DNA of 64,000 nucleotides from Waddlia sp964635295 (GCA_964635295.1 CAZWOB010000002.1:49109-113108); one strand, 5' to 3'; shown: positions 1 to 9,342, counted from the stretch's first letter. Numbers and translations are program-made. Notes: a model not told the origin generated them from the sequence alone.

Positions 1-1
1 A

Positions 2-1525
2 CTCGATGAAATCAGCGATTTAGGTATCGACCCCTACCCTGCCTCCTTCACCCCTACCCATCATGCCTGCTTGCTGCACAAGGAATATGAAGGGCAGACG
101 CTCGGACACAGCGAAGACGCAGCCGCAGGAGAGACACCGTCTGTTGTCGTCTCTGGTCGACTGGTTCTTTTCCGGGCTATGGGAAAAAACGCGTTCGCCC
201 AGTTGCAAGACCATACAGGTCGGATACAGGTGATGTTCAATCGCGATCAAACGATGATCTCGGGTTACAACCCGGAAAATCCCAACGATTCCAAGCCGAT
301 CAAAGTGATCGAAAAGAAGTTCGACCTCGGAGACATCATCGGCGTGGAAGGGAACCTCTTTTTTACCCAAAAAGGGGAACTGACCATTTTCGCCAAAGAG
401 GTGACTCTCTTATGTAAAACATTGCTCCCTCTTGCTGACAAGCACTCGGGGCTTGCGGACAAGGAAACCCGCTACCGCAAACGCTGGCTAGACCTGATCA
501 CGCATGACGATGTGCGTGAGACCTTCAGGAAGCGGAGCAAGATCCTCAGCATGATCAGGCGTTATTTTGAGGACCAGGAATTTATCGAAGTGGAAACGCC
601 TGTACTTCAAAGCATTTATGGCGGAGCCGAAGCGCGCCCCTTCATCACCAAGCTCAATGCCCTTGATCAAGAGATGTTCATGCGGATCAGCCTGGAAATC
701 CCCTTGAAGAAATTGATCGTCGGCGGCATGGACAAGGTGTTTGAGATCGGCCGCGTCTTTCGCAATGAAGGGATCGACCGCACGCATAACCCTGAATTTA
801 CTCTTTTAGAGGCTTATGCGGCGCATTGGGACTACAATGACATGATGCGGACGATGGAGAACCTGGTCGAAAAGCTTGCCCTTGAACTTCATGGCACGAC
901 CCTCCTGAAGGCCAGGAACTCGGAAACAGGCGAAGAGGCTGAAATTGACGTCAAAGCTCCCTGGAAGCGCATGACCATGAAAGAAAGCATCAAACATTAT
1001 GCAGACATTGATGTCGATGCCCTTTCAGACGAAGAGCTTTACAAGAAAGTCCTGGACTGCGGCCACCTCGAAGCAAAAAAGATCAAAACGTTTCCCCGCG
1101 GCCTGATGATCAGCGCCCTCTTTGAACACAAAGTTGAGCAACATTTGATCCAGCCACACCACATTACCGATTTTCCGATCGAAACGACCCCTCTGTGCAA
1201 ACCGCATAGAGACCCAGCGGAAAGGGAAAAAGGGATCGTCGAAAGATTTGAAAGTTTCATTATGGGCGGAGAATTTTGCAATGCCTATACCGAGCTCAAC
1301 GACCCTGTGATCCAATACAAGCTTCTTGAAGACCAGGCTGAAAGAAAAGCATCCGGTGATGAAGAGGCAAGCCCTTTCGATCATGAATTTGTGGAGGCGA
1401 TCTGCCAGGGAATGCCTCCGACAGGAGGGATCGGGATTGGCGTTGACCGTCTCGTGATGCTTTTGACCCATTCCAGCTCGATCAGGGACGTTTTGTTCTT
1501 CCCTTGGATGAAGCCGACACCTTAA
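2..1525 (+). CDS. lysS: lysyl-tRNA synthetase (class II), 5' end cut by window edge
   Basis: Charges tRNA-Lys with lysine in the cytoplasm. The reading frame is open from base 2, giving 507 residues; an internal TTG at 71 is not the start because the upstream residues (LDEIxDLGIDPYP) are typical LysRS N-terminal sequence, so only a few residues are missing. An N-terminal OB-fold anticodon-binding domain (VVVSGRLVLFRAMGKNAF) is followed by the class II catalytic core: motif 2 around FRNEGIDRTHNPEFT and motif 3 near the C-terminus (GIGIGVDRLVMLLT). Length suits bacterial LysRS (about 500-530). The stop is followed by a short spacer to the next gene. In Chlamydiaceae lysS and cysS are near neighbours; here they are about 2.8 kb apart and convergent. 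Identification is firm. Confidence 0.98.
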   Translation, partial: LDEISDLGIDPYPASFTPTHHACLLHKEYEGQTLGHSEDAAAGETPSVVVSGRLVLFRAMGKNAFAQLQDHTGRIQVMFNRDQTMISGYNPENPNDSKPIKVIEKKFDLGDIIGVEGNLFFTQKGELTIFAKEVTLLCKTLLPLADKHSGLADKETRYRKRWLDLITHDDVRETFRKRSKILSMIRRYFEDQEFIEVETPVLQSIYGGAEARPFITKLNALDQEMFMRISLEIPLKKLIVGGMDKVFEIGRVFRNEGIDRTHNPEFTLLEAYAAHWDYNDMMRTMENLVEKLALELHGTTLLKARNSETGEEAEIDVKAPWKRMTMKESIKHYADIDVDALSDEELYKKVLDCGHLEAKKIKTFPRGLMISALFEHKVEQHLIQPHHITDFPIETTPLCKPHRDPAEREKGIVERFESFIMGGEFCNAYTELNDPVIQYKLLEDQAERKASGDEEASPFDHEFVEAICQGMPPTGGIGIGVDRLVMLLTHSSSIRDVLFFPWMKPTP

Positions 1526-1560
1526 CGCAAAATTAATATAGCTGTTTTATAATTAAGGGT

Positions 1561-2304
1561 ATGAGAGTAATCGAAGACCCTTATCAATTTTTCTTCCATC
1601 CCTTCTCGGATGATCATTCGCTGGGCGAAAAAATTGTTGCTGCCATTGCAGATTTAGCCCTGACTCTATTTTCCGGCGGCCTGTTCCTCATTCCATTGCT
1701 CTATTTTCAGTGGAAAGATAGGGATGTGAAAATCGTTCCTCCCTCTACGAGAGAATCAACCATTGCCTCCGACACCCTCAGTAAAGGAAAACGCCGAGGG
1801 TCAACAGTTCCCCGACCCGCTGCAAGTGGGAGAGGCAGTACATTATCTGCCAAAGCCCTCACGGTAAAGGAAAAGCAGGCCTGGCAGCTTGCACAGTTTG
1901 AAAAATGGGCCGCATCAGGCGATTGGGGACAAATCCACCGCGCTCACTACGATTGGTGGATGTATCCGATCAGCCGAGGCAGTGCCGGGCAAGGAACGAC
2001 GTATGCCGTTAATGCAAAAGAGATCGCTGAACTGAAGGCTGATCCTGAATTTATGGCAAACTACTTGCGCGGAGTTGAATTAGGCGCCCGTGCGTGGGGC
2101 TGGGATATCCATGCGAGCAAGCCTGTCGAGAATCCGACTCGGGACCAAAAATGGCAAAACTGGGGTGTCCGTTTAGGGAAAATGGCTGATTCCCTCCACC
2201 TTTTCGGACAAGAGGAGTTGAGGGCCAGCATGTTGGAATATGCCTTGCAAGGCCCCTTGAACCTCGAAAACTGGATCTGGGACAATTTAGGCCTTTCTGG
2301 CTAA
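1561..2304 (+). CDS. unknown protein with hydrophobic N-terminus and OGFr-like domain
   Basis: 247 residues of unknown function. Residues about 20-50 form a hydrophobic stretch (IVAAIADLALTLF then GGLFLIPLLYF) ending in a charged KDRDVKI, followed by a Ser/Thr/Arg-rich linker (about 60-95). The C-terminal 150 residues resemble, by eye, the conserved domain of opioid growth factor receptor-like proteins (PF04664): HYDWWMYPI parallels the family's HxYIQWLFPL, then an EIxxLKxDP segment, GWDI near the FYG position, and an RLGKMADSLHLFGQEE segment parallel to the family's RxTRILxSLxxxGxxxE. No profile search could be run. A TATAAT hexamer at 1548-1553 lies so close to the ATG that a leaderless transcript is possible; AAGGG just before the ATG is the only Shine-Dalgarno candidate. 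Could be a host-interacting protein; that is inference. Confidence 0.7.
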   Translation: MRVIEDPYQFFFHPFSDDHSLGEKIVAAIADLALTLFSGGLFLIPLLYFQWKDRDVKIVPPSTRESTIASDTLSKGKRRGSTVPRPAASGRGSTLSAKALTVKEKQAWQLAQFEKWAASGDWGQIHRAHYDWWMYPISRGSAGQGTTYAVNAKEIAELKADPEFMANYLRGVELGARAWGWDIHASKPVENPTRDQKWQNWGVRLGKMADSLHLFGQEELRASMLEYALQGPLNLENWIWDNLGLSG

Positions 2305-2328
2305 TTCATCCTTTGATAACATTTTGGA

Positions 2329-3981
2329 ATGATTTCTCTATCTGCCCGAACCTGGATAACCTTTTTCGGCCTTGCCATTCTCATGGGGCTGAACAATATC
2401 TATTCCACCTTATTAACAGGCTGGGGACAAGGCGGTTCGATTGTCGCCGTTATCTTGAGTCTGCTTTTTTTGGCCAAACAAGAGCGGAATATCATCAATT
2501 ATAACCTCGGACAAACGATGGCCTCAGCAGGCGGCAGCGTCGGCTTTACCGTCTCGACCATCGCCTCCATTTACTACTTACAGCCTGATTGGAATCCCCC
2601 TTTGGCCCAACTTGCCATTATGGTAATGGGATTGAGCGTTTTGGGCGTCGCTTTCGCGGCGCCGCTTCGCCGCACAATTGTCCACTGGTTTTTTCCCTCC
2701 GCCGTCGCTTGCGCGACCATCTTAAAGGCCGTCACCTCAGAGAAGGAAACTGAAAGAAAAAAAGCGCGCAATATCATGGGAGTATCCGGAGGTCTTTCTG
2801 CGCTTTTGACAGTGCCGACAAAAGCGGCAATCAAACCAGGAAGCGGAGCGCTTTGGGATGCGGTCGCACTGCCGGCAGGATTAAGCATTAGCCTGGACCC
2901 TCTGCTTTACGGGATCGGAATTGTCATCGGCCCCCGCATTGGGGTTAGTATGTTGATCGGAGCCCTTCTCAACTTCTTCCTCTTTTCCCCTGCCTTTGGT
3001 GAATCGTCTGCAGATTTTAGCCGCTGGGCCGCTGTCGGACTGATGACATTGCCCGCCTTCACTTCAGTGAGCTTTGCATTTTTCCTAAAAAACCATGGAC
3101 CGCTTCCTCCCGGATTCCATCCCAAAGATGAGGGATCAGGGCTAAGCAAAAGAGACTGGGGATATATTGGCTTGGCCATCGTTGTTGCTTTTATCGCAAC
3201 GGTGATCTCAATGGACTCTATTTTTGATATCTCATGGAGATATATTGTCCTTGCCGCCGTCATTGGGGCTCCCATGTGTTTCGCGCTGGGAAAGGTCGCC
3301 AGCGAAACAGATATTAATCCCATCCGGCTCCTCGCAATCATCTTGCTGATGATATTCAGTCTGGTTGGAAATTTTGGAGTGATCGCCCTTCTTGGAATCG
3401 GAATTGGAGGCGCTGCCATGGCGGCGCTTGCTGTCGATCTTTTTCAGGACTTGCGTACGGGATACCTGATCAATGCAAAACCCAGACAACAAATTTTCGT
3501 CCAGTTTTTAGGCGTCATCCCTGTTTCGATCGTCTCCGTGTATTTTCTCCACCTGTTGGCAAATCAGTTTGGTTTTGGTGAAGGCAAGTACTTCCCTGCT
3601 CCCGGAGCAGTCGTCTGGGGGTTGATGGCAGAGCTGTTCGCCGAGGGTGCTTCAGGGATCACCCCCTTTATTTCAAAGACATTACTGTATACAAGCATTG
3701 CAGGGGTTGTCATGACCTTTCTGGAAAATATCAAGAAGATACAACATTTCGCCCCTTCCCCATTCGCAATGGGGATTGCCTTATTGATGCCGATTGAAAT
3801 GTCTTTTGCCATCTGCGCAGGTTCGTTGGTCCGTCTGGCTGTTGTTGCATTCTCATCAAATCAACTGCAAGCCAAAGAAGACGCTTTTCAAGCGGGTTCT
3901 GCAATATTTGCAGCCTCCGCTCTAGCGGGAATCGTCACAGTTACTCTGATCTCAATGGGTATTTTATATCTGCCGAGTTAA
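2329..3981 (+). CDS. OPT-family oligopeptide/metal-chelate transporter
   Basis: A 550-residue polytopic inner-membrane protein, hydrophobic almost throughout, with about 14-16 predicted membrane segments. Family-typical features are an N-terminal NIYSTLLTGWGQGGSIVAV segment, a GPSACATV-like region here written FFPSAVACATILKAV (about residues 124-138), and later helices ending at LYLP. OPT-superfamily members take up oligopeptides or metal-siderophore-like chelates by proton symport; the substrate cannot be told from sequence. The start ATG is preceded by only a weak ribosome site (TTGGA). The 3' end overlaps the convergent ferredoxin gene by 18 bases, so no separate terminator fits between them. 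Assignment to the superfamily is by pattern recognition. Confidence 0.8.
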   Translation: MISLSARTWITFFGLAILMGLNNIYSTLLTGWGQGGSIVAVILSLLFLAKQERNIINYNLGQTMASAGGSVGFTVSTIASIYYLQPDWNPPLAQLAIMVMGLSVLGVAFAAPLRRTIVHWFFPSAVACATILKAVTSEKETERKKARNIMGVSGGLSALLTVPTKAAIKPGSGALWDAVALPAGLSISLDPLLYGIGIVIGPRIGVSMLIGALLNFFLFSPAFGESSADFSRWAAVGLMTLPAFTSVSFAFFLKNHGPLPPGFHPKDEGSGLSKRDWGYIGLAIVVAFIATVISMDSIFDISWRYIVLAAVIGAPMCFALGKVASETDINPIRLLAIILLMIFSLVGNFGVIALLGIGIGGAAMAALAVDLFQDLRTGYLINAKPRQQIFVQFLGVIPVSIVSVYFLHLLANQFGFGEGKYFPAPGAVVWGLMAELFAEGASGITPFISKTLLYTSIAGVVMTFLENIKKIQHFAPSPFAMGIALLMPIEMSFAICAGSLVRLAVVAFSSNQLQAKEDAFQAGSAIFAASALAGIVTVTLISMGILYLPS

Positions 3982-4311
3982 CGTGCCCCATTTCCTGTTC
4001 AGGGCCCCTGTCGGGCAAGCAGTGATGCACGGCGTTCCGGGACAATGAATGCACGGACTTTCATCTGGAAAAAGCAAGGGATCTCTTTTCTCAAGGTCTT
4101 CGATCATGATGACGTTGACTGGACATGCAGCCATACACGCATCGCAACCCGTACATAGAGAGAGGAATTGATTTTCATCTGGATGCGCTCCGGGAGGACG
4201 CTCCTTTTTTTTATCAACGACAACAGCTGTAATCGCTTTGCCTGCTTTCGTCCCTTCGATCGCCTCGACGGTCATGCAGACAAGCTCTTTGAAGAACTGC
4301 TTTCTGTCCAC
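3964..4311 (-). CDS. 4Fe-4S dicluster ferredoxin-like protein
   Basis: 115 residues with two cysteine clusters: CTGCDACMAACP (about residues 53-64) and CIHCPGTPCITACP (about 87-100), each CxxCxx(x)CxxxCP, the pattern of NapF/MauM-type 4Fe-4S proteins. A role in electron transfer or in loading an Fe-S partner is likely, but no redox enzyme lies next to it. Its ATG begins two bases after the cysS stop codon, so the two are co-transcribed. The spacing of the second cluster (GTP inserted before the third Cys) is as in NapF-like proteins. The 3' end overlaps the OPT gene by 18 bases on the opposite strand. Confidence 0.85.
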   Translation of the reverse strand: MDRKQFFKELVCMTVEAIEGTKAGKAITAVVVDKKKERPPGAHPDENQFLSLCTGCDACMAACPVNVIMIEDLEKRDPLLFPDESPCIHCPGTPCITACPTGALNRKWGTLTRQI

Positions 4312-4313
4312 GA

Positions 4314-5759
4314 TCAGCTTTCCACTTTCTTCAGACGAGAACCGGTCGAAGAGTCTTCAATCACGTACCCTCTTCCCTGGATAAAGTCGCGCAATTGGTC
4401 CGCTTTCGCCCAATCTTTGTTAGCTCTTGCCGCAAGGCGGTCATCAAGGGCTTTGACAAGATCATCAGGGATGGTCTCTTCTTGGATATCGAACTCGATC
4501 ACGCCAAGAACAGCGTTCAACCGCTTAAGGAATTCCAGCACTTTTTCAGCGTCTGTCTTCCCTAACCTTTGCTGATCGATCCGACCGTTGACTTCTCTGA
4601 CGAAATCGTAGAGAGCGGCCAACGCGACAGAGATATTTAAATCATCGGCCAAACCATGGGCAAAGCCATGCAAGGCTTTGTCGATCAACGCATCAACTTC
4701 ATGATGGGTATCTCCCCCTTCAATGCTTTGGAGTCGGAAAACAAAGTCTTGAAGCCTTTGCAAAGAATGTTTGACAGCTTCAAGGCCATCAAGAGTAAAA
4801 TTCAGCTGGGTTTTGTAGTGGGTCTGCAACAGCATATAGCGGACCTGAGTCCCCGTATACCCCTTATCCAACAAGTCGCGCAGAGTAAAAAAATTGCCAA
4901 GGCTTTTTGACATTTTTTTATTATCAACGATCAAGTGCTCCGAGTGCAGCCACCACTTGACAAACGTCCGGTCGGAACACGCTTCCGACTGCGCAATCTC
5001 GTTTTCATGATGAGGAAACATATTGTCCACGCCGCCGCAATGGATATCAATTGTTTCTCCTAGAATTTCCATTGCCATTGCCGAGCATTCCAAGTGCCAT
5101 CCAGGCCGCCCTTTTCCAAAAGGGCTTTCCCAATAGATCTTGCCGTCCCGTTCCAGATCGTAGCTTTTCCACAGGACAAAGTCGGCGACATTGTCTTTTT
5201 CATACTCATCTGAGGCAACCCGTTCAGACGCTCCTGATTTCAACTCATCGAGTTTTAAATGGGATAAGCAGCCATAATGTTTAAATTTTTCGATTGCGTA
5301 GTAAACGCTGCCGTCAGCCCCCTTATAGGCAAATCCCTTATCGAGCAGCTTCTCAATCATCGCGATCATCTGTTCGATGTAATCGGTAGCGGCAGGATAG
5401 TGTTCCGCCGGTTCAATATTCAACGTTTTGATATCTTCAAAAAACGCTTCTTTGAATGGCTTGGTGTAAGCATCCAGGCTTACATTTTCCCGGGTAGCGC
5501 CTCGAATTGTCTTATCATCGACATCGGTCAGGTTCATCACCTGTTCGACCTCATATCCGAAAAATTCCAGTGTTCGACGAAGAAGGTCCTCGAACATGTA
5601 CGTGCGGTAATTACCGATGTGGGCAAAGTTATAGACTGTCGGACCGCAGGTATAGAGAGATACGTGTTTGCCGGAAAGAGGCTGAAACGTCTCCTTTGCG
5701 CGCGTGATCGTATTGAACAACTTAATAGGGATTGCGTTGATGTCGATTTTAGAAGCCAT
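4314..5759 (-). CDS. cysS: cysteinyl-tRNA synthetase
   Basis: 481-residue class I aminoacyl-tRNA synthetase that charges tRNA-Cys. The substrate/zinc residues are present: Cys38 in YTCGPTVYNFAHIGN, and later WHLECS (Cys225) and FPHHENE. The HIGH signature reads HIGN (residues 47-50), a conservative departure; KMSKS is intact at 282-286. The C-terminal DALR/anticodon part (DLNISVALAALYDFVREVN) is recognisable, and the length is normal. The matching tRNA-Cys gene is in the same window at 29.4 kb. The gene is followed two bases later by the ferredoxin gene. The start ATG has only a weak upstream ribosome site (GGTAA). Confidence 0.97.
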   Translation of the reverse strand: MASKIDINAIPIKLFNTITRAKETFQPLSGKHVSLYTCGPTVYNFAHIGNYRTYMFEDLLRRTLEFFGYEVEQVMNLTDVDDKTIRGATRENVSLDAYTKPFKEAFFEDIKTLNIEPAEHYPAATDYIEQMIAMIEKLLDKGFAYKGADGSVYYAIEKFKHYGCLSHLKLDELKSGASERVASDEYEKDNVADFVLWKSYDLERDGKIYWESPFGKGRPGWHLECSAMAMEILGETIDIHCGGVDNMFPHHENEIAQSEACSDRTFVKWWLHSEHLIVDNKKMSKSLGNFFTLRDLLDKGYTGTQVRYMLLQTHYKTQLNFTLDGLEAVKHSLQRLQDFVFRLQSIEGGDTHHEVDALIDKALHGFAHGLADDLNISVALAALYDFVREVNGRIDQQRLGKTDAEKVLEFLKRLNAVLGVIEFDIQEETIPDDLVKALDDRLAARANKDWAKADQLRDFIQGRGYVIEDSSTGSRLKKVES

Positions 5760-5798
5760 GATTACCGTTCTTTACCAAATGAATAAAAGTGAAAAGTA

Positions 5799-8543
5799 CT
5801 ATACAACACTCTTTTCTTTGTTCGCAAAGAACTGTTCTTCTAATTTTCGGTAATGAATCTTGCCGGTCCCCATGATGGGGATTTCGTCGACTTCACACAC
5901 ATCGGAACAGCGCACAAGGTTGCTGAACCCTTCATCACGCAACGTTTGGTTCACTTCATCGACAGTCGTATTGAATGTGCAGACAAGAAGGATCAGAGGC
6001 CTTCCACCCGGATCTTCCTGAGCGATCACAGCAAGAGTAGGTCCCTCTTCGCGCATCTTCCACCCCTTTTGCGGAGCGGCATGTAGCAATGCTGTCTCAA
6101 TTGCCAATAGAGAGATCATCTCCCCTCCGACTTTGACAAAGCGCTTCAACCGTCCAGACAAGGTTAAACGGTTTTCCTCGTCCAGATTTCCGATATCCCC
6201 GGTATTATACCATTCTTTTCCATCGACAGTGAGAAATGGAGAGGCCAGTCCGGGGTTAAGATATCCCTTAAAAATATTCGGGCCCCTGGCAAGTACCAGG
6301 CCGTCAACCCCTTTTTCCAGTTTTTCATGGGTTTCAGGTTGGACGACAATCAATTCAATCCCCTCCAATGGAGAGCCCACTCCCTTGCGAGGTTTTCCGG
6401 GACGGTTTGCTGTCAGAATAGGAGCGCACTCTGTCACGCCGTAGCCTTCCAGCAAAGCCTGTTCCTTTCCAACGTTCGCCATCAGATCGAATAGCTCAGG
6501 AGGCGCTTTTTCTGCCCCTGTCACACACAAGCGCATCGTCTTCATCTGGTCCTTTTTGGCCGATTTAAGCATCCCCTTGATAAATGAAGGAGCGCCGCTC
6601 ATGATCGTTATTCCCCAGCGGCTAAACTCTTTTGCGAGGCCTTTGCCGTCTGTTGGATTTGGGTAAAAGGCAGATCTGATGCCGGACAAGAGCCCCATCA
6701 GGCCGCTTGTGCTGAATCCATAGGCGTGGAAAGGAGGCAGGATCCCGAACATGATATCGTCCGAATATAAGTCGATCGCCTCGAAGGCTGCCCGCTCATT
6801 GACTAGGATGTTCTCGTGAGAAAGAGGCACGCCTTTCGGCTCACTCTCGGTTCCGCTTGTAAAGAGAAGAACTGCCTGATCATTCCCTTTAAGCTCGTCA
6901 ACTCCAAAAATTTTCAAAATCCGCTTCGCGCTGAGCTTGGAGCGGAAAAGGCCTTTCAGCTTATCTTTTAAAGTAAACTCCTTCTTAACGCTTTCCAGCA
7001 TGATCGTAATGTCATCGATGCCGTTGAGGTCGACAGAATCCAACTTCTCTAAAAACGCCCAGGACGTTAGCACAGCTTCAATATTAGAAATCTTTCTTAC
7101 AGCCCGCAAATGTTTGGGTCCCAATGTCCAGTTGATCATCACCGGGACTTTACCGGCCATCTGTGTCGCCAGCACAGTCAAATAAGCACCCACGCTCGCA
7201 GGGAGAAGGATCCCCACATACTTGCCTGGTAAATGCCGAATATATTCTGCCATCACCAACACGCCCAATTTAAAGCGCGAGTAGCTCAACACGCCAGTTC
7301 GGGTATCTGCGCACGCAGGCTGGTTGCCCATCCGTTCGCAGTTGTGAAGGAATACTTCTGGAATCGTTTCTCCATGGGCAACTTGCGCCTTGTAGCGAGG
7401 AATCTTGACAAACCAGTTTTCCGTATCCTCTTTATCTTCTTTTCCGACCTCTTCAATTTCGATCTTCTTCGAAGCGATCCCCATCACCCGTCCCACTGTC
7501 GTCAACTCAGTGACAGGGATGGGACCGGTTTCAAACTGGTCCTGCAAAAATGTCGCTAATTCCGACGTATCCAATGAGTCGAGGCCCAAGTCGGACGACA
7601 GGGACATCTCAGGTGTAATACTGGTTCGATCCAGCTCTGTCAATTCATGAAGCTTGTCCAGAACCCTATCTTGCAGATCATCGTCAATATCTGACAAGTG
7701 GACAACCTCTTCATGTGAAACTGTCTTAGGTTTTTTAATCTCCGGCAGCTCATCGTTCCACATGCTGTATGGGACAAGCTTGAGAGATTCTCCAGGGTAC
7801 TCCCCCTCCTGCTTGGACAGGCCGTCCGGGCGATTATAATAATTTTCCAACCACTTGTTCAATTCAAGCCTGGAGGCCGAATAGGGAAAATCGGAAGGGG
7901 CTGGTTCGAATTCAATGGTCACTTCCCGACGTGGTGTAAAGAAGAGAAGGTTTTTCAGACAGATCCAAAATCCCTCTTTGACTTTTTCAAACATATCTAC
8001 AGAAGTGCCGGTCAGCGCCCGTGAGAACATGCTGCCCCACAATCCTTTGATCCTCACGAGGATAATATTTGCCTCGGGGGCATTTTGGATCAGTTCATGG
8101 GTCGCTGACGCTCCACCGATTTTTTCAATATGCGTATGCTTGACTCTCCCAGAAGGGTAGATAAGAAAGTTCTCTCCCTGTTTCAGCCCTTTGACCATTT
8201 CTTCCATCACTTTTTCATGACGTTTTCTTTTCAGGCTGTTTGTGGATTTTTCAAAATCCGGAACAGGAAGCGCATCAACAAATTTCATCGCCGAATGGAC
8301 AACAGGCAGAAAGTAATAGGTTTCAACAATCGTAGGCCGAATCTTGAGCTTTTTCCAGGCTGTCAACGTAATGGAAAGGGGATCGACGACCATTGCGACA
8401 TGATTGGGAAGAAATAAAACCCCTCCAGGGTTTTTCAAGCTCTCTTTGGATAAATGTTCCAGCCCCTTAACTTTGATCCGATACCTGAACCACAAAGCGA
8501 TCCGAAGAGATGTCACTAGTAGAAACTCTAGAATCTTTTTCAC
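5799..8543 (-). CDS. aas: PlsC acyltransferase - acyl carrier protein - AMP ligase fusion (Aas-like)
   Basis: A 914-residue membrane-associated lipid enzyme with three units. Residues about 15-230 are a PlsC/LPLAT acyltransferase with LFLPNHVAMVVDPL, where His48 and Asp54 are five rather than the usual four residues apart, and FLIYPSGR further on. Residues about 280-355 are an acyl carrier protein with DLGLDSLD (phosphopantetheine Ser323). Residues about 380-910 are an AMP-binding acyl ligase with the P-loop-like LLFTSGTESEPKGVPL and GYGVTECAPI. Likely role: activate free (host) fatty acids, load the internal ACP and reacylate lysophospholipid. Chlamydiaceae have an aas in the same region. 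The GTG at 8543 was chosen because AGGAG lies seven bases upstream; the frame stays open to a TTG at 8603. Confidence 0.88.
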   Translation of the reverse strand: MKKILEFLLVTSLRIALWFRYRIKVKGLEHLSKESLKNPGGVLFLPNHVAMVVDPLSITLTAWKKLKIRPTIVETYYFLPVVHSAMKFVDALPVPDFEKSTNSLKRKRHEKVMEEMVKGLKQGENFLIYPSGRVKHTHIEKIGGASATHELIQNAPEANIILVRIKGLWGSMFSRALTGTSVDMFEKVKEGFWICLKNLLFFTPRREVTIEFEPAPSDFPYSASRLELNKWLENYYNRPDGLSKQEGEYPGESLKLVPYSMWNDELPEIKKPKTVSHEEVVHLSDIDDDLQDRVLDKLHELTELDRTSITPEMSLSSDLGLDSLDTSELATFLQDQFETGPIPVTELTTVGRVMGIASKKIEIEEVGKEDKEDTENWFVKIPRYKAQVAHGETIPEVFLHNCERMGNQPACADTRTGVLSYSRFKLGVLVMAEYIRHLPGKYVGILLPASVGAYLTVLATQMAGKVPVMINWTLGPKHLRAVRKISNIEAVLTSWAFLEKLDSVDLNGIDDITIMLESVKKEFTLKDKLKGLFRSKLSAKRILKIFGVDELKGNDQAVLLFTSGTESEPKGVPLSHENILVNERAAFEAIDLYSDDIMFGILPPFHAYGFSTSGLMGLLSGIRSAFYPNPTDGKGLAKEFSRWGITIMSGAPSFIKGMLKSAKKDQMKTMRLCVTGAEKAPPELFDLMANVGKEQALLEGYGVTECAPILTANRPGKPRKGVGSPLEGIELIVVQPETHEKLEKGVDGLVLARGPNIFKGYLNPGLASPFLTVDGKEWYNTGDIGNLDEENRLTLSGRLKRFVKVGGEMISLLAIETALLHAAPQKGWKMREEGPTLAVIAQEDPGGRPLILLVCTFNTTVDEVNQTLRDEGFSNLVRCSDVCEVDEIPIMGTGKIHYRKLEEQFFANKEKSVV

Positions 8544-8806
8544 AAACGTACTCCTGTCTTTTGCGACTTTGGTGGATACCGACGGTTTTTCCCTGCAGTC
8601 CAATAGTTCGAATATCTCTTATTCTGCGGCGTTCGTATCGGTATACACGAAAAATAGGTAAATTTATCTATTATATGCATTCTGTAAAAAATCCCTTTTA
8701 TGGTCAAGCAATCTGCTGGTACGGCCCCTATTTGTGGAGATATTACTTTACTTTAAAATTATCCTTTTGATACTTTGTTTCCAAAACCTCAGCCGAGGAG
8801 ATTGAA

Positions 8807-9241
8807 ATGGCAACAAAAACGGCTCCAATCGTAAATTCCCCCTCCTCCAGTTGGATAGATCTGATAGATTGTGAAAAAATTCCCGGACTTGGAACTTACC
8901 TTTTTGTTGAAGAACTCCTCAATTCCCCGCACCCCACACTCAAACAGATCAAAATCGCTTCAAAATTATTCAAAGATAACTCAAAACTTTCCATTTCTAT
9001 CCATCCGCCTCTATCATCCGACCCGAAATCGTTTATTGAAGAGATGGTTGAGTGCGCCATTCTTAAAAGCAGGGGCTCCCCTTGCGCAAAAGAGCTGAAA
9101 GAATCGTTGAAGGCATTGCAGTCAAATTGCAGCAGTGACGCATTTATTCAATTCGCGAAAAGTTGGAGCGCATTTACCAGCTGTTATCTACAGGAAAAAA
9201 TCTCCCAGGCCTTGTCAAAATTTCAAACAGAAATATTCTAG
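8807..9241 (+). CDS. unknown 144-residue protein
   Basis: No family recognised. The protein is soluble, mildly Ser/Lys-rich, with several short amphipathic helices and four cysteines (one each in DLIDCEKIP, VECAI, SPCAKE, and NCSS plus TSCYLQ). It starts after a good ribosome site (GAGGAG, eight bases upstream). The gene sits alone: a divergent spacer of about 260 bases separates it from aas, and a pair of inverted repeats separates it from the convergent nudix gene. Codon pattern and strong Shine-Dalgarno support a real gene; function unknown. Confidence 0.65.
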   Translation: MATKTAPIVNSPSSSWIDLIDCEKIPGLGTYLFVEELLNSPHPTLKQIKIASKLFKDNSKLSISIHPPLSSDPKSFIEEMVECAILKSRGSPCAKELKESLKALQSNCSSDAFIQFAKSWSAFTSCYLQEKISQALSKFQTEIF

Positions 9242-9267
9242 ATAACGCACCGGAACGTGGATACTAA

Positions 9268-9339
9268 GACATTAGGTAATCGCGCGCGGCGAGCTAGCCC
9301 CTGGACAGCTCGGCGAGACGCGCGCGATTACCTAATGTC
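9268..9339. repeat. 72-bp inverted repeat with perfect 20-bp arms
   Basis: The arms 9268-9287 and 9320-9339 are exact reverse complements (GACATTAGGTAATC followed by alternating GC). The 32-base centre is itself partly self-complementary (GCGAGCT / AGCTCGGC), so the whole can fold into one long hairpin. It lies between convergent genes and could serve as a bidirectional terminator, but it has no adjacent T-tract and the arms are far longer than in ordinary terminators. A repeat-element remnant is the alternative. Confidence 0.8.
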
Positions 9340-9342
9340 TGA

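Noticed and set aside
1025..1471. 148-codon minus-strand frame opposite lysS
   Set aside because: Antisense of a strongly conserved synthetase; low-complexity, no ribosome site, no family.
2907..3419. 170-codon minus-strand frame opposite the OPT transporter
   Set aside because: Mirror of hydrophobic codons on the other strand; Ile/Pro/Met-rich shadow protein with no plausible start.
5277..5786. 169-codon plus-strand frame opposite cysS
   Set aside because: Shadow of a conserved gene; no ribosome site and no homology pattern.
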